DNA of 64,000 nt from Natranaerobius trueperi (GCF_002216005.1 NZ_NIQC01000001.1:124001-188000), one strand, 5' to 3'. Counted from the first letter of the stretch, positions 1 through 9,583 are shown. Translations and numbers: made by a program. Notes: generated from the letters alone by a model not told the origin.

Positions 1-761
1 TTTAATTTTTCAACAGTAAAGTCGTTAATTACAGCACCAAGTGCATTTGGACTAAAGATATCACATTCAAAATCATAGATAGCGTCTGGCTCAACCACTT
101 CTACAGATCCATGCTTATCTTGTACTTCTTTAATGTTATCTTTACTAATATCTGTAACAACAACTTCTGCGCCTTCATCAATTAAAAAGTCCACTAAAAC
201 TTTACCTACTTTACCTAGACCTTGTATTGCTACCTTCTTACCTTTTAGACTATCACTTGAAAACTTTTCTCTAGCACTAGCTTTAATACCCATTAATGTT
301 CCAAAAGCTGTATTTATAGCTGAATTTCCACTTCCACCAAATTCTTCAGGAAGTCCTACTACATAGTCTGATTCTCTATAACAATTTACAAAATCATCTG
401 GCATAGTCCCAACATCTGTGCCAGTATAATAACGTCCTTTTAAAGTTTCAACAAATCTACCTAATGAGCGAAACATTCCTTCAGTTTTTTCTTCTGGGTC
501 ACCGATAACTACAGCTTTTCCACCACCAAAATCTACACCAGAAATTCCACATTTGTAAGTCATACCTTTAGATAGCCGTAATACATCTTCAAGTGCTTCT
601 TCTTCACTTTCATAAGGTAGCATTCTACAACCACCTAAAGCAGGACCTAATGTAGTATCATGAATGGCTATTATAGATTTAAGACCAGTTGTTTTATCAT
701 AATTGAAAATAATTTGTTCATGATCATGTTTTTCCATTTCCTCAAAAACTTTTTTACTCAT
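1..761 (-). CDS. Leucine-type (Glu/Leu/Phe/Val) amino-acid dehydrogenase, C-terminus outside window
   Basis: NAD-dependent oxidative deamination of a branched-chain amino acid to its 2-oxo acid. My reverse-strand translation gives 253 residues starting MSKKVFEEMEKHDHEQ; leucine dehydrogenases have about 360, so roughly 110 C-terminal residues lie beyond position 1. Visible family features are the TLGPALGGCRM segment, two catalytic lysines in KGMTYK and FGGGKAVV, and the Rossmann motif GLGKVG. An AGGAGG ribosome site lies 8 bases before ATG 761. An IclR-family gene lies just upstream on the same strand with a palindromic operator between, so it is probably regulated locally. The family is certain; leucine rather than valine or phenylalanine preference is inferred from overall similarity. 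Confidence 0.9.
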   Translation of the reverse strand, partial: MSKKVFEEMEKHDHEQIIFNYDKTTGLKSIIAIHDTTLGPALGGCRMLPYESEEEALEDVLRLSKGMTYKCGISGVDFGGGKAVVIGDPEEKTEGMFRSLGRFVETLKGRYYTGTDVGTMPDDFVNCYRESDYVVGLPEEFGGSGNSAINTAFGTLMGIKASAREKFSSDSLKGKKVAIQGLGKVGKVLVDFLIDEGAEVVVTDISKDNIKEVQDKHGSVEVVEPDAIYDFECDIFSPNALGAVINDFTVEKL

Positions 762-831
762 TAGAAATTCCTCCTTTTATTTAATTTAAATAATTCCCAC
801 AATTCAAACAATTTACAAGGTTCCTTGGTAT

Positions 832-844
832 GGAACACCGTTCC
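832..844. promoter_or_regulatory. IclR-type operator palindrome
   Basis: GGAACaccGTTCC is a perfect 5+5 inverted repeat with a 3-base spacer, and a further GTTCC half-site sits at 820-824. It lies between the end of the IclR gene and the start of the dehydrogenase. GGAAC/GTTCC half-sites are typical of IclR-family operators. Assignment to the neighbouring regulator is inference. Confidence 0.5.
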
Positions 845-866
845 GAGAAAAACTTAAAAAAATTTA

Positions 867-1604
867 TCATGAATTAATTATCTCCTCATGCCTATCAGGT
901 GTAATTCTTGAAGTAGGACCTGATATACTAATAGCAGCAACTACTTCATTATCTCGAGAAAAAACTGGCACTGCAAAACAACTCAGACCTTTTTCTAATT
1001 CTTCTCTATCAATAGCATAACCAACTTCCTTAATTTTTTCTAGTTCTGTTTTTAAGTCGTCTTTTTTTGTTATAGTTGTGTCAGTAAATCTTTGTATGTT
1101 ACTTTTAAATAGATTATTAGTAGTATCTGGGGAAGAATAAGCAAGAAGTACTTTACCTACACCAGAACAATGAGCTGGTGTTGTTGAGCCTATTGGTGGT
1201 GAAAAAGTTAGTAAGTGGTTTGTTTTAACTTTTTCTAAAACTACAACTTCAGGTTTTTCGCTTTCGTCTAGAATTGCTAGATGGATAGTTTCGTGCCATT
1301 GTTCAGATAATTCTTTCAAATAAGGGTAAGAAAGTTCTGTTAAAACTAACTTGTTTTGATACAACATACCAAGTGAAAAGTTTTTAACTCCTAACCAGTA
1401 CTTTTGAGTGATTGGATTTTGATAGACAAAACCTTTTTCTTTTAAAGTGTCTAGCAACCTATGAGTTGTACTTTTATACACCCCTAATTTTTTACTAATT
1501 TGACTTACTCCAAGTTCTTGTTTATGCTCTAAAAACAAACTTAGTAAATCTAGTGATCTAGATACTGATTTGATTAGCTCTTTTTTAGGTTTTTCTTTTT
1601 CCAT
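867..1604 (-). CDS. IclR-family transcriptional regulator
   Basis: DNA-binding regulator with an N-terminal winged helix (about residues 10-70, containing the LGVYKSTTHRLLDTL recognition region) and a C-terminal IclR ligand-binding domain (about 80-245, with HLAILDE and CSGVGKVLLAY segments). The longest ORF starts at a GTG at 1622, but GGAAGGTGAT lies inside that extension and is spaced correctly for ATG 1604, giving 245 residues. It is co-oriented with the amino-acid dehydrogenase downstream, which suggests it senses an amino acid or a derived acid. Ligand and sign of regulation are not visible. Confidence 0.88.
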   Translation of the reverse strand: MEKEKPKKELIKSVSRSLDLLSLFLEHKQELGVSQISKKLGVYKSTTHRLLDTLKEKGFVYQNPITQKYWLGVKNFSLGMLYQNKLVLTELSYPYLKELSEQWHETIHLAILDESEKPEVVVLEKVKTNHLLTFSPPIGSTTPAHCSGVGKVLLAYSSPDTTNNLFKSNIQRFTDTTITKKDDLKTELEKIKEVGYAIDREELEKGLSCFAVPVFSRDNEVVAAISISGPTSRITPDRHEEIINS

Positions 1605-1730
1605 TTTTAAATCACCTTCCACTCATAAAATTATTTCTACGTGTATTCAATTATTCCTTTTAAAATAATTTTCTTTCCCCACTATGAGAGTTATAATTAA
1701 TATTAAATAATTTTTTAAAGGATGGTTAAC

Positions 1731-2432
1731 ATGACTAAGATTTTAATAATCGAAGATGAACAGGGATTATCGAAAGTTTTAAATGCTTATCTTTCTAATG
1801 AAGGATACCGTGTAAAAACTGTCTCTGACGGAAAAACAGGTCTCACTGAATTTACCAATTGGGACCCTGATTTAGTAGTTTTAGATTTAATGCTACCTTA
1901 TTTATCAGGTGAAGAGGTAGCAAAAAGTATTAGACTGAAAAAAGACACACCTATTATAATGCTAACTGCAAAAGGAAAAGAAGATGATCGAGTATATGGT
2001 CTTGGGATAGGTGCTGATGATTATCTTGTAAAACCTTTTAGTCAAAAAGAGCTTTTAGCTAGAATTAAGGCTATTTTAAGAAGAAAAGAACAATCTTCTA
2101 ATAGAACACAACAAGATATTATTACAGTTAATAATTTATCAATTAATACTATTATTCATAAGATCTATTTAAATGATGAAGAATTAGTAGTTACACCAAC
2201 CGAATACCATCTATTAAAGATATTTATGACTCACCCAAACCGGGTGTTCTCTCGTGAACATTTAGTTGAGATAATTTTTGGTTATATGTGGGAAAGTGAA
2301 CATGATCCAAGAACTATAGATGCTCATATCAAAAATCTACGAAAAAAAATTGAACCCGATCCTAAAAAGCCTTCCTTTATCAAAACGGTACACGGACTTG
2401 GATATAAGTTTGGTGGAGTTAAAAATGAATAG
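1731..2432 (+). CDS. OmpR/PhoB-family response regulator
   Basis: Cytoplasmic response regulator of about 233 residues. The receiver domain (about 1-118) has the acidic pocket ED near residue 10, the phosphoacceptor aspartate in LVVLDLMLP, the conserved Thr in MLTAK and the Lys in LVKPF. A winged-helix DNA-binding domain follows (about 130-230, with VVTPTEYHLLKI and RTIDAHIKNLRKKIE). ATG 1731 is chosen over 1722 because AAAGGAT precedes it with a 7-base spacer. Its last codons overlap the downstream histidine kinase start by 8 bases (ATGAATAG), so the two are translationally coupled. Confidence 0.93.
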   Translation: MTKILIIEDEQGLSKVLNAYLSNEGYRVKTVSDGKTGLTEFTNWDPDLVVLDLMLPYLSGEEVAKSIRLKKDTPIIMLTAKGKEDDRVYGLGIGADDYLVKPFSQKELLARIKAILRRKEQSSNRTQQDIITVNNLSINTIIHKIYLNDEELVVTPTEYHLLKIFMTHPNRVFSREHLVEIIFGYMWESEHDPRTIDAHIKNLRKKIEPDPKKPSFIKTVHGLGYKFGGVKNE

Positions 2433-3819
2433 GTTATTCTCTAGGCTATTACTAGGTTTTGCAGGAGTTTCTCTTGGCATTATTCTCTTTTTTGGTATCC
2501 TAACATCTTATAGTTTAAATTATCAGTTTAGTGAATACCTAAAAGATGTTAGACATGATGAACACCAAGGAGTTATCACACTTTTAAGAGATTACTATCT
2601 TGAAAACAACACTTTCGAAGGAATTTCAGCTCCATTAAATAATGTAGCACATTCTTCTGAAATGGAATTTCTACTATATATAGATAATGATTTGATTAAC
2701 TCTACACTTGAAGATGGTCATCGTGGACCAAATCGTAGAAATAACGGAGGACATAGAAGACAACAACAAGACCAAAATGAAATCAATTTAGAAGAAATGA
2801 CTACCTATACTTATCCGATAGAAGTAGATAACAATACTGTTGGAGAGTTAGAAATTGTCCATCAGTATCAAGTAACTGGTTTATTTAGACCTTTTGAGCA
2901 TGCATTTAAAGAATCAGTTTTTAATAACATGATTATTTCTGGAATTATTACTTTACTCCTTGCTTTATTAATAAGCTTTTTAATTTCAGTATCAATATCT
3001 AAACCTATAAAAAAACTAACAAATTCAGTATACAATATGGGTACAGGGGACTTCAGTAAACGAGCTGAATTAGTTGGGCCACAAGAGATTAAAGATTTAG
3101 CACATCAATTTAACAAAATGGTTAGTAACCTAGAGGAGATGGACTTTTTAAAGACAAAATTTACTGCTGACATATCTCATGAATTAAGAAACCCATTAGC
3201 TTCTTTAAAAAGTTATGTTGAAGCTTTTCAAGATGAAATACTTCCTCCATCTAAAGAAAATCTACAAGCTGTATCTTATGAGATAAATCGCTTACAAAAG
3301 CTTATTGATGACCTCCATGAATTAGCTTTATTAGAAAGTAAAGAACAAGAGATTACCATGGAATATGTAAATTTAAATGATATTTTAAAAAAATTAAAAT
3401 CGAGTGTGTTACCTAAAGCTAAAAACCAAAATATAAACTTTATAACTTCAGGACCTAATATCGAAGTTTGGTCAAATCCAGACATTCTACTTCATATCTT
3501 AGAAAACCTAGTAATAAATGCATTAGCAAATACACCATCTAATGGTGAAGTTATTGTCAGCTGGTATAAAAATAAAGACAATATTGAGGTTATTGTTAAA
3601 GACACAGGATCTGGTATAGAAAAAGAAAAACTTTTCTATATCTTTGAACGCTTTTATAGAAAAGAACCTGATCGCTCCCGAACTAGTACTAATTATACTT
3701 CAGGTAGTGGTTTAGGACTATCTTTAGTTAAAGAATGGGTAAAAAAGATTAATGGTGCAATATCTGTTGAAAGCGAATCAGGTATAGGTACTATCTTTAC
3801 AATCTCACTTAAATCTTAA
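2425..3819 (+). CDS. Membrane sensor histidine kinase with HAMP domain
   Basis: Partner kinase of the preceding regulator, 464 residues. Order: membrane helix 1 (about 8-30), extracytoplasmic sensor (about 31-170), membrane helix 2 (about 178-200), HAMP linker, HisKA with phosphoacceptor His in SHELRNPLASL, then HATPase with N-box NLVINAL, G1 DTGSGI and G2 GSGLGLSLV. The sensor holds an unusual Arg/Asn/His/Gln-rich stretch (HRGPNRRNNGGHRRQQQDQN), suggestive of polyanion, metal or envelope sensing, but that is speculation. The gene converges on thiI with a 4-base overlap of stop codons. Confidence 0.92.
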   Translation: MNRLFSRLLLGFAGVSLGIILFFGILTSYSLNYQFSEYLKDVRHDEHQGVITLLRDYYLENNTFEGISAPLNNVAHSSEMEFLLYIDNDLINSTLEDGHRGPNRRNNGGHRRQQQDQNEINLEEMTTYTYPIEVDNNTVGELEIVHQYQVTGLFRPFEHAFKESVFNNMIISGIITLLLALLISFLISVSISKPIKKLTNSVYNMGTGDFSKRAELVGPQEIKDLAHQFNKMVSNLEEMDFLKTKFTADISHELRNPLASLKSYVEAFQDEILPPSKENLQAVSYEINRLQKLIDDLHELALLESKEQEITMEYVNLNDILKKLKSSVLPKAKNQNINFITSGPNIEVWSNPDILLHILENLVINALANTPSNGEVIVSWYKNKDNIEVIVKDTGSGIEKEKLFYIFERFYRKEPDRSRTSTNYTSGSGLGLSLVKEWVKKINGAISVESESGIGTIFTISLKS

Positions 3820-5030
3820 ATATCTAATGATAGTTCATCATCACTCTCATCTTGATATGGTTCTAAATACTTTATTTCAGTTTTTTGAATAGACTCTTCA
3901 ATTAATTCATCTACTGGTAATTTACTTTCTTCCCGCTCCGTATGAAGAAGTCTGGGGCGGGTTTTTGGATTTTTAGGTAAAAATAAAGTACAACAATCAT
4001 CATAAGGCCTTATTGAGATATCATATGTTCCGATTTGTTCAGCAAGTTTCATAATTTCTTTTTTATCCATACCTGCAAGTGGCCTTAGAATAGGTAAGTT
4101 TACACCTTGACTTACAACATACATACTCTCTAAAGTTTGACTTGCTACCTGTCCTACGTTTTCTCCAGTTATTAAAGTTAGAGCACCTTCTTTTTCGGCC
4201 ATTTTATTTGCTATTCTAAACATAAACCTTCTCATTACAGTAATTCTCATACTTTCTTCACATTTTTCTTGTATTGCTTTTTGAATTTCAGTAAAGTGAT
4301 TAACATATAGTTTCATTCTTCCTCCATAATTAGAAACAACTTGAGCTAACTCTTCTACTTTTTTTAAAGACCGTTCACTTGTAAAAGGATAGCTATGAAA
4401 ATGAAGTCCAACTACCTCAATCCCACGCTTCATAGCAAGCCAACTAGCAACAGGACTATCTATTCCTCCAGATAGTAATGATATACCTTTACCTGTAGAA
4501 CTAACAGGTAGTCCACCTGGACCTTCTAATTTTTCACAGAAAACAAAAGTTCCACCTTCTCTTACTTCTACAAAAAGTGTTAGTTCTGGTTTCTTTACAT
4601 CAACTTTCAAACCATTAACATTTTTTAAAATATGAGCTCCTAACTCTTTACTTAGTTCCATGGAGTTTTTAGGAAAAGTTTTATCAGCACGTCTACAGTC
4701 TACCTTAAAAGTTACAGTCCGATCTTTTAAAGCATTTTTTACGACTTGTAAAGCTGTTTCTCTAATTATTTCTAAATCTGATTTTACTTTCATTGCTGGA
4801 CTTACTGAAACAATACCAAATACTTTAGTTATTCTATCTGAAACCTCTTTTAATTGATCCTCTTTACCATTTAGAGGGACAAATAGTCTTCCTTGAGACT
4901 TTTCAATTTTTTTAGTATCTATGTTTTTTAAAGTTTCTTCCATATTTCTAATTAGTAGATTTTCAAATTGAGATCTATTTTTACCTTTTAAGCCAATCTC
5001 ACCATATCGCACTAATAAGTAATTATACAA
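3816..5030 (-). CDS. thiI: tRNA 4-thiouridine sulfurtransferase ThiI
   Basis: Adenylates tRNA U8 and transfers sulfur to make 4-thiouridine; also feeds sulfur to thiazole synthesis in some species. Domains: NFLD, THUMP (about 60-165) and PP-loop ATPase with the pyrophosphate motif SGGIDSPVASWLAMKRG (about 180 on). No rhodanese extension, as usual in Firmicutes. A GTG at 5039 gives a longer form, but GGGAGGTGA at the end of the upstream gene is spaced for TTG 5030, which yields the family-typical start MYNYLLVRYGEIGLKGKNR. The adjoining cysteine desulfurase is the expected sulfur donor. Confidence 0.95.
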   Translation of the reverse strand: MYNYLLVRYGEIGLKGKNRSQFENLLIRNMEETLKNIDTKKIEKSQGRLFVPLNGKEDQLKEVSDRITKVFGIVSVSPAMKVKSDLEIIRETALQVVKNALKDRTVTFKVDCRRADKTFPKNSMELSKELGAHILKNVNGLKVDVKKPELTLFVEVREGGTFVFCEKLEGPGGLPVSSTGKGISLLSGGIDSPVASWLAMKRGIEVVGLHFHSYPFTSERSLKKVEELAQVVSNYGGRMKLYVNHFTEIQKAIQEKCEESMRITVMRRFMFRIANKMAEKEGALTLITGENVGQVASQTLESMYVVSQGVNLPILRPLAGMDKKEIMKLAEQIGTYDISIRPYDDCCTLFLPKNPKTRPRLLHTEREESKLPVDELIEESIQKTEIKYLEPYQDESDDELSLDI

Positions 5031-5035
5031 AAGAC

Positions 5036-6199
5036 TCACCTCCCATAACTTTTAAGTTCATTATAAGTTTTTATTATTTGTTCTGTGGCATACTCCAATT
5101 CTTTTTCAGTTGTTTTATATGAAAAACTAAGCCTAATAGCTCCTGATACATATCTTTTTGAAGTACTCATAGCCAGAAGTACTTGACTTTCACTATCTTT
5201 ATTTGAAGAACAGGCAGATCCTGTTGATACGTATACACCTTTTTGTTCTAATCCATGAACTATAACCTCACCATTAATATCAGGAAAGGCAATTGCTAGG
5301 ATATGAGGAGCAGATTTATCTGTTTTTTTAGGGTCTGGTCCTAATACCAATAATTCATCTCCTAATTGTTCTTTTAATTGTTTGTAAGCTTTTAATTTAT
5401 ATTCTGTTATTTTCTCAAACTGGTTTTTATTCTTAATAGCTTTTTCTAGAGCTTTACCTAGACCAACTATACCTTGAACATTTTCTGTTCCTGGTCTAAT
5501 GTCTCGTTCTTGTCCACCACCGATTAACTGTGGAGTAATCATTGTATCAGGTGATATATATAATCCTCCAATTCCTTTTGGACCATGAAATTTATGAGCA
5601 CTAACAGATAGTAAATGAACACCCCACTTTTCTGGATCGAGATCAATCTTTCCAATAGCTTGGACAGCATCAGTGTGAAATACTATGTTATAGCCTGATT
5701 CTCTTATAACCTTACCAAGTTCAGCTATTGGTTGCATAGTTCCTACTTCATTATTTACTGTTTGAACACTAACTAGTGTAGTATTCTTAGTTAGTTCAGA
5801 TTGTAAATCTCTAGGATCTACCCTACCATTTTCATCAACTGGTAAATAACTAACTCGATAACCTTCAGCTTCAAGCTGTTTAAATACTTCAATAACCGAA
5901 GGGTGTTCTACTTGACTTGTAATTAAATGATCTCCCATACGTTTTTTTCTATATGCAGTTCCACGAATGGCCAAGTTATTAGCCTCTGTTCCACCTGAGG
6001 TAAAAATAAAATCTCCATTTTGTGACTTAACTACTTTTTTCATAAATTTACGTACCTTTTGTACATTATCTTCAGCATTAACTCCAAAACTATGTAATGA
6101 ACTAGGATTACCAAATTTTTCGGTCATCACTTTATAAATAATATCAGCTACTTCTTTATCAACTTGAGTTGTAGCACTATTATCTAAATAAACTTGCAT
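5036..6199 (-). CDS. Cysteine desulfurase (NifS/IscS family), ThiI partner
   Basis: PLP enzyme that removes sulfur from cysteine as a persulfide. 387 residues. Visible features are the N-terminal YLDNSATTQ, the PLP-binding SxSAHKFHGPKG with catalytic Lys near residue 203, and the persulfide cysteine in STGSACSS (about residue 327). It overlaps the start of thiI, matching the common Firmicutes arrangement in which a dedicated desulfurase supplies ThiI rather than the main Fe-S assembly machinery. Which pathway it mainly serves is inferred from position. A long AT-rich gap lies upstream of its ATG. Confidence 0.93.
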   Translation of the reverse strand: MQVYLDNSATTQVDKEVADIIYKVMTEKFGNPSSLHSFGVNAEDNVQKVRKFMKKVVKSQNGDFIFTSGGTEANNLAIRGTAYRKKRMGDHLITSQVEHPSVIEVFKQLEAEGYRVSYLPVDENGRVDPRDLQSELTKNTTLVSVQTVNNEVGTMQPIAELGKVIRESGYNIVFHTDAVQAIGKIDLDPEKWGVHLLSVSAHKFHGPKGIGGLYISPDTMITPQLIGGGQERDIRPGTENVQGIVGLGKALEKAIKNKNQFEKITEYKLKAYKQLKEQLGDELLVLGPDPKKTDKSAPHILAIAFPDINGEVIVHGLEQKGVYVSTGSACSSNKDSESQVLLAMSTSKRYVSGAIRLSFSYKTTEKELEYATEQIIKTYNELKSYGR

Positions 6200-6524
6200 G
6201 ATAAAAACCCCTTATATTTATAATTCATTATCTAATTATACAATAAAATTCATAAAATAAAAAATAAAATAATTGAATTTAATTCTCTTTAATGAAAAAA
6301 ATAAGAAGTGAAATAATAATATTAAAAGATTGAGTAATAATATGTTTTACCGCAGGGGTTGTTGCTAGTATTTTCTTAATATTCCAGGTTATAGTTAATA
6401 CACCTTTTACTCTGACTTAAAACAAATATACCCTATTAGATTTAATACAGCTTTTTCAAACTTATTGGTGCATCTATGCTCTCATAGCAGTACTTAAATG
6501 AATTAATAATAAGATAAAAATTGA
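6200..6524. other. AT-rich intergenic stretch with a possible decayed membrane-protein remnant
   Basis: Contains the promoter side of the cysteine desulfurase. On the plus strand, around 6340-6420, one frame reads FTAGVVASIFLIFQVIVN, and after stops a second hydrophobic block containing TYWCIYALIAVLK occurs around 6450-6500. No start, ribosome site or recognisable family joins these blocks. I take this as a possible relic of a small membrane protein, or chance. Confidence 0.2.
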
Positions 6525-6553
6525 ATAAAGGAGACCTCTTAGGTCTCCTTTAT
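6525..6553 (-). terminator. Rho-independent terminator after the flavin oxidoreductase
   Basis: ATAAAGGAGACCT / AGGTCTCCTTTAT is a perfect 13-bp stem with a 3-base loop, followed on the minus strand by a T-rich tail. It begins directly after the stop codon of the oxidoreductase. Confidence 0.85.
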
Positions 6554-7531
6554 CTATGTTAGCTCTTTTTTTGCACTTAAAGGCCAATCTGGTCGGGATA
6601 GAATTGCTCTTCCTATACCTACAAAATCTATTTTTTCTTCTTCAACAACTTTATTTGCATACTCAGGTGAAGTAATACCTCCTGCTACTATAACAGGTTT
6701 AGTTAAATTCTGATTTATCTCTTTTGCTACAGTAACAAAATAACCTTCAGTATTTTTTGATCCGCGATAACCACCGAGTCCACCAGATATATCTATAATA
6801 TCTACTCCTAGCCTTACAAGTTCTTTTGCTATCCAGATTGCATCAGGGGTAGTTAAACCTTTTTCAAATTGATCTACGGCTCCTAAACGATATAACAAGA
6901 GTTTATCTTGTACTACTTCACGTATATCCTGAGCTATTTCAAATGATAATCTAGCACGGTTTTCTCTAGAGCCACCATATTTATCTTGTCTATGGTTAGT
7001 TAAAGGTGAATTAAATTGGTTCAGTAAATAACCATGAGCACCATGTATTTCTACACCATCAAACCCTGCCTTCATGGCCCTTTCTGCAGCCTTTATGAAA
7101 TCTGTTTTTATTTCAGAAATCTCACCAATAGAAAGTTTTTTAGAATTTATTTCTTCCTTTCCTGGAATAGATATACCTGAAGGGGAAAAGGGCTTACACC
7201 TATGATAAGCTTCACACCCTGCATGACTCAGTTGAATTATAGCTACTGTTCCTGTACTTTTAATAGCAGACGCTAAACTAGATAGACCATCAATCATACT
7301 ATCTTCTGCTATAGAAAGTTGTCTTTTACTAAATCTACCAGCCTCTGAAATGAAAGCATGCTCTACTATCACTCCACCAAGTCCTTCTTTAGCACGTTCA
7401 TAATAATAATTAATCGTTTTATCAGTGACTTCTCCAGTAGGAGTAGCCTTTTCACTTGCCATAGGTGGCATAATAATTCTATTTTTAAATCTATAATTCC
7501 TTACTTTTTTTGAAGTAAAGAGCCCAGACAT
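6554..7531 (-). CDS. Old Yellow Enzyme-type NADH:flavin oxidoreductase
   Basis: FMN-dependent ene-reductase-like TIM barrel, 325 residues, predicted cytoplasmic. Family motifs: NRIIMPPMAS at the N-terminus, QLSHAG, the substrate-binding HGAHGYLLNQFNSPLTNHRQDKYGG region (shown here only as HGAHGYLLNQF), and the phosphate-binding VAGGI and GIGRAIL segments near the C-terminus. ATG 7531 is preferred because GGGGGGAG precedes it; the longer ORF to 7570 lacks a ribosome site. It has only the barrel, without the C-terminal Fe-S/FAD domains of 2,4-dienoyl-CoA reductases. Its substrate is not apparent and it appears monocistronic, with its own terminator. Confidence 0.9.
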   Translation of the reverse strand: MSGLFTSKKVRNYRFKNRIIMPPMASEKATPTGEVTDKTINYYYERAKEGLGGVIVEHAFISEAGRFSKRQLSIAEDSMIDGLSSLASAIKSTGTVAIIQLSHAGCEAYHRCKPFSPSGISIPGKEEINSKKLSIGEISEIKTDFIKAAERAMKAGFDGVEIHGAHGYLLNQFNSPLTNHRQDKYGGSRENRARLSFEIAQDIREVVQDKLLLYRLGAVDQFEKGLTTPDAIWIAKELVRLGVDIIDISGGLGGYRGSKNTEGYFVTVAKEINQNLTKPVIVAGGITSPEYANKVVEEEKIDFVGIGRAILSRPDWPLSAKKELT

Positions 7532-7667
7532 GTTTTCTCCCCCCAACCCAAAGTATATAAATTTGGTCACATGATAATTTTATCACAAGAAGTTTGTGTA
7601 GTATATTATATTGACCAAAAAATTCTCCTTTCATAATATATAATACCCGCTATGACTAGAGCATTTA

Positions 7668-9476
7668 CTAAACTCTATGTTTTTCTAATTCAGATTGAAA
7701 ATCTCCAGCCAGTTTTTTCAATTGTTCATTATAACTACTCATCTCTTTTATTCTATCAGAGTATTCACTAACATTTGAACTCATTTCTTGTGAAGCGGCA
7801 CTATTTTCTTGTGCAATTGAAGCTAATGAATTTATACTTTCGAATACTTGGTTCATATTTTCAGTTTCCTTTGATAAACTTTCAACCATATCCGCTATTT
7901 TATCAGTTACTTCATTAATATGATTAGTTGCATTTCCTGTTTCATCAGCAGTATTCTGTAAAGTATTGGAACTTTTTTCTAAACGAGAAAATTGATCAGT
8001 TATATTATTAACTAATATATCCACTTCACTCACAAAATTTCGTAGATTATCACTAATAGTTGAAACAGCTTTACCGGAATTTTCGGCAAGTTTTCTTACT
8101 TCATTTGCTACAACAGCAAACCCTCTACCATGTTCACCTGCTCTAGCTGCTTCTATAGAAGCATTAAGTGCTAGTAAATTTGTTTGTTTTGCTATTTCTT
8201 CAACAGTAGTTACTATCTGTAGCATATCTTCTACTTTTTGTGCTAGCTCTTTACCTTGAGTATCAATTCCAGCAAATTGTTCTCTAATATTATCAATCTC
8301 TTTTGAAACACCAGTAACATCTCCATGAGCTGTTTTTAGGTTACTAACTGCATTTTCTAATAATTTTTTATCTTCAAGTTCTTCATCTGCTATTTTTTGA
8401 ATGTTTTCTACATTAGTTTGTAAACTACTAACAGAGTTCTCCGTTTCTTCAGCTTGATGCATTGCCCCTTCAGATACTTCTTGAACCATAATTGATATTT
8501 CACCTGAAAGTTCCTTCATTTTTTCTCCGACATCTCCAAAACGCTCTGCAAACTTGTACAAATCATCAGTTCCACCTTTTAAGAATAACAGATCTGTTTT
8601 AATATTATTCTTAGCATCAAATATTTGTTCTGCAACTGTTTCTAAATTATCCCGTGTAGAGAGTCTAGTACTTTGAGAGAAATTTAGGTTTTTTAATTTT
8701 TCTATTTCTTTTGTTAATGTTTTTATAGGTGCTAACACAATTTTAGCAGCTAGATATATAACTAAAAAACTGATTGCTAAAATTATTAAAAGTTTTGGTT
8801 GAAAACCAGTTAATAATCCTACAGTAGTAGTTATAATAATACTACTTGCTGCAGAAATTTTACTTGCCATACCTTTAAAAATACCTAATGATAATACTTT
8901 ACTTATCGAATATTTTTTCGTCCCTCCAACACTTTTTTCAGTTTTAATGATAACCTCTACATATTTTTTATCTTCTGATGTTTCATCTCTTTCTAATTCT
9001 TCTAGTTCAATTTTTTCATTAAAAAGATCTCCTACACCTTCCACTAATCCTAAAAAATAATCAAATAAACCTCTATGAGACACATATCTTAATTTAATAG
9101 TATTAGGTGCTAACTCTTCAGATTTTAACCCTGGAGGGTTAGCACCTTTTATCATTTTAGTTAACTGTCTATGTACTTCATCCATCATCATTAAAAATTC
9201 TTTAGCAGAGTTTTGAGCAAAATAAGATGGAAAATATTTTTTAAAAGACCATAGATTGTTTCTTCCCATTGCCCGAAAAACTTCTTGGCTACTTTTTCCT
9301 TCTAGTTCAGCTACTTTTTCTACTATACCACGTGCCTGATCATCTGACACGTCCATAGTGGGAGTGATAATTTCTTCACCATCCCATCCCATATCAGTAA
9401 GTACTTTAGCCACCTTATCTTCTCCAAATAGTTCTTTTAAACTATTAATCCATACTAAAACAACAGTCCCTTTCAT
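7668..9476 (-). CDS. H-NOX domain-methyl-accepting chemotaxis protein fusion (gas-sensing chemoreceptor)
   Basis: 602 residues. Residues 1-185 form a heme-based H-NOX domain collinear with the Thermoanaerobacter (Caldanaerobacter) Tt H-NOX: proximal His102 (MMMDEVH), Pro115, and YxSxR as Tyr131/Ser133/Arg135. The distal-pocket residues Trp9, Asn74 and Tyr140 match the oxygen-binding type. Two membrane helices follow (about 208-250), then a HAMP-like linker and an MCP signalling domain with the hairpin segment [21 protein letters not shown]. It would signal O2 or NO status to CheA. The start ATG 9476 is the family-typical MKGT start, but its proper Shine-Dalgarno lies 100 bases further upstream, beyond a tandem repeat. 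Confidence 0.93.
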   Translation of the reverse strand: MKGTVVLVWINSLKELFGEDKVAKVLTDMGWDGEEIITPTMDVSDDQARGIVEKVAELEGKSSQEVFRAMGRNNLWSFKKYFPSYFAQNSAKEFLMMMDEVHRQLTKMIKGANPPGLKSEELAPNTIKLRYVSHRGLFDYFLGLVEGVGDLFNEKIELEELERDETSEDKKYVEVIIKTEKSVGGTKKYSISKVLSLGIFKGMASKISAASSIIITTTVGLLTGFQPKLLIILAISFLVIYLAAKIVLAPIKTLTKEIEKLKNLNFSQSTRLSTRDNLETVAEQIFDAKNNIKTDLLFLKGGTDDLYKFAERFGDVGEKMKELSGEISIMVQEVSEGAMHQAEETENSVSSLQTNVENIQKIADEELEDKKLLENAVSNLKTAHGDVTGVSKEIDNIREQFAGIDTQGKELAQKVEDMLQIVTTVEEIAKQTNLLALNASIEAARAGEHGRGFAVVANEVRKLAENSGKAVSTISDNLRNFVSEVDILVNNITDQFSRLEKSSNTLQNTADETGNATNHINEVTDKIADMVESLSKETENMNQVFESINSLASIAQENSAASQEMSSNVSEYSDRIKEMSSYNEQLKKLAGDFQSELEKHRV

Positions 9477-9577
9477 ACCCTTTCATACCCTTTCATACCC
9501 TTTCATACCCTTTCATACCCTTTCATACCCTTTCATACCCTTTCATACCCTTTCATACCCTTTCATACCCTTTCATA
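9471..9577. repeat. 10-bp perfect tandem repeat (10.7 copies) across the H-NOX-MCP translation start
   Basis: TTTCATACCC repeats without a mismatch from 9471 to 9570 (ten units) plus TTTCATA. On the coding (minus) strand the unit is GGGTATGAAA, so every unit carries an ATG. Read from any of these ATGs well inside the array, translation gives seven codons (MKGYERV) then TGA, and that TGA overlaps the ATG two units downstream (ATGA). The last unit supplies the real start codon at 9476. Confidence 0.97.
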
Positions 9578-9583
9578 AATTTT

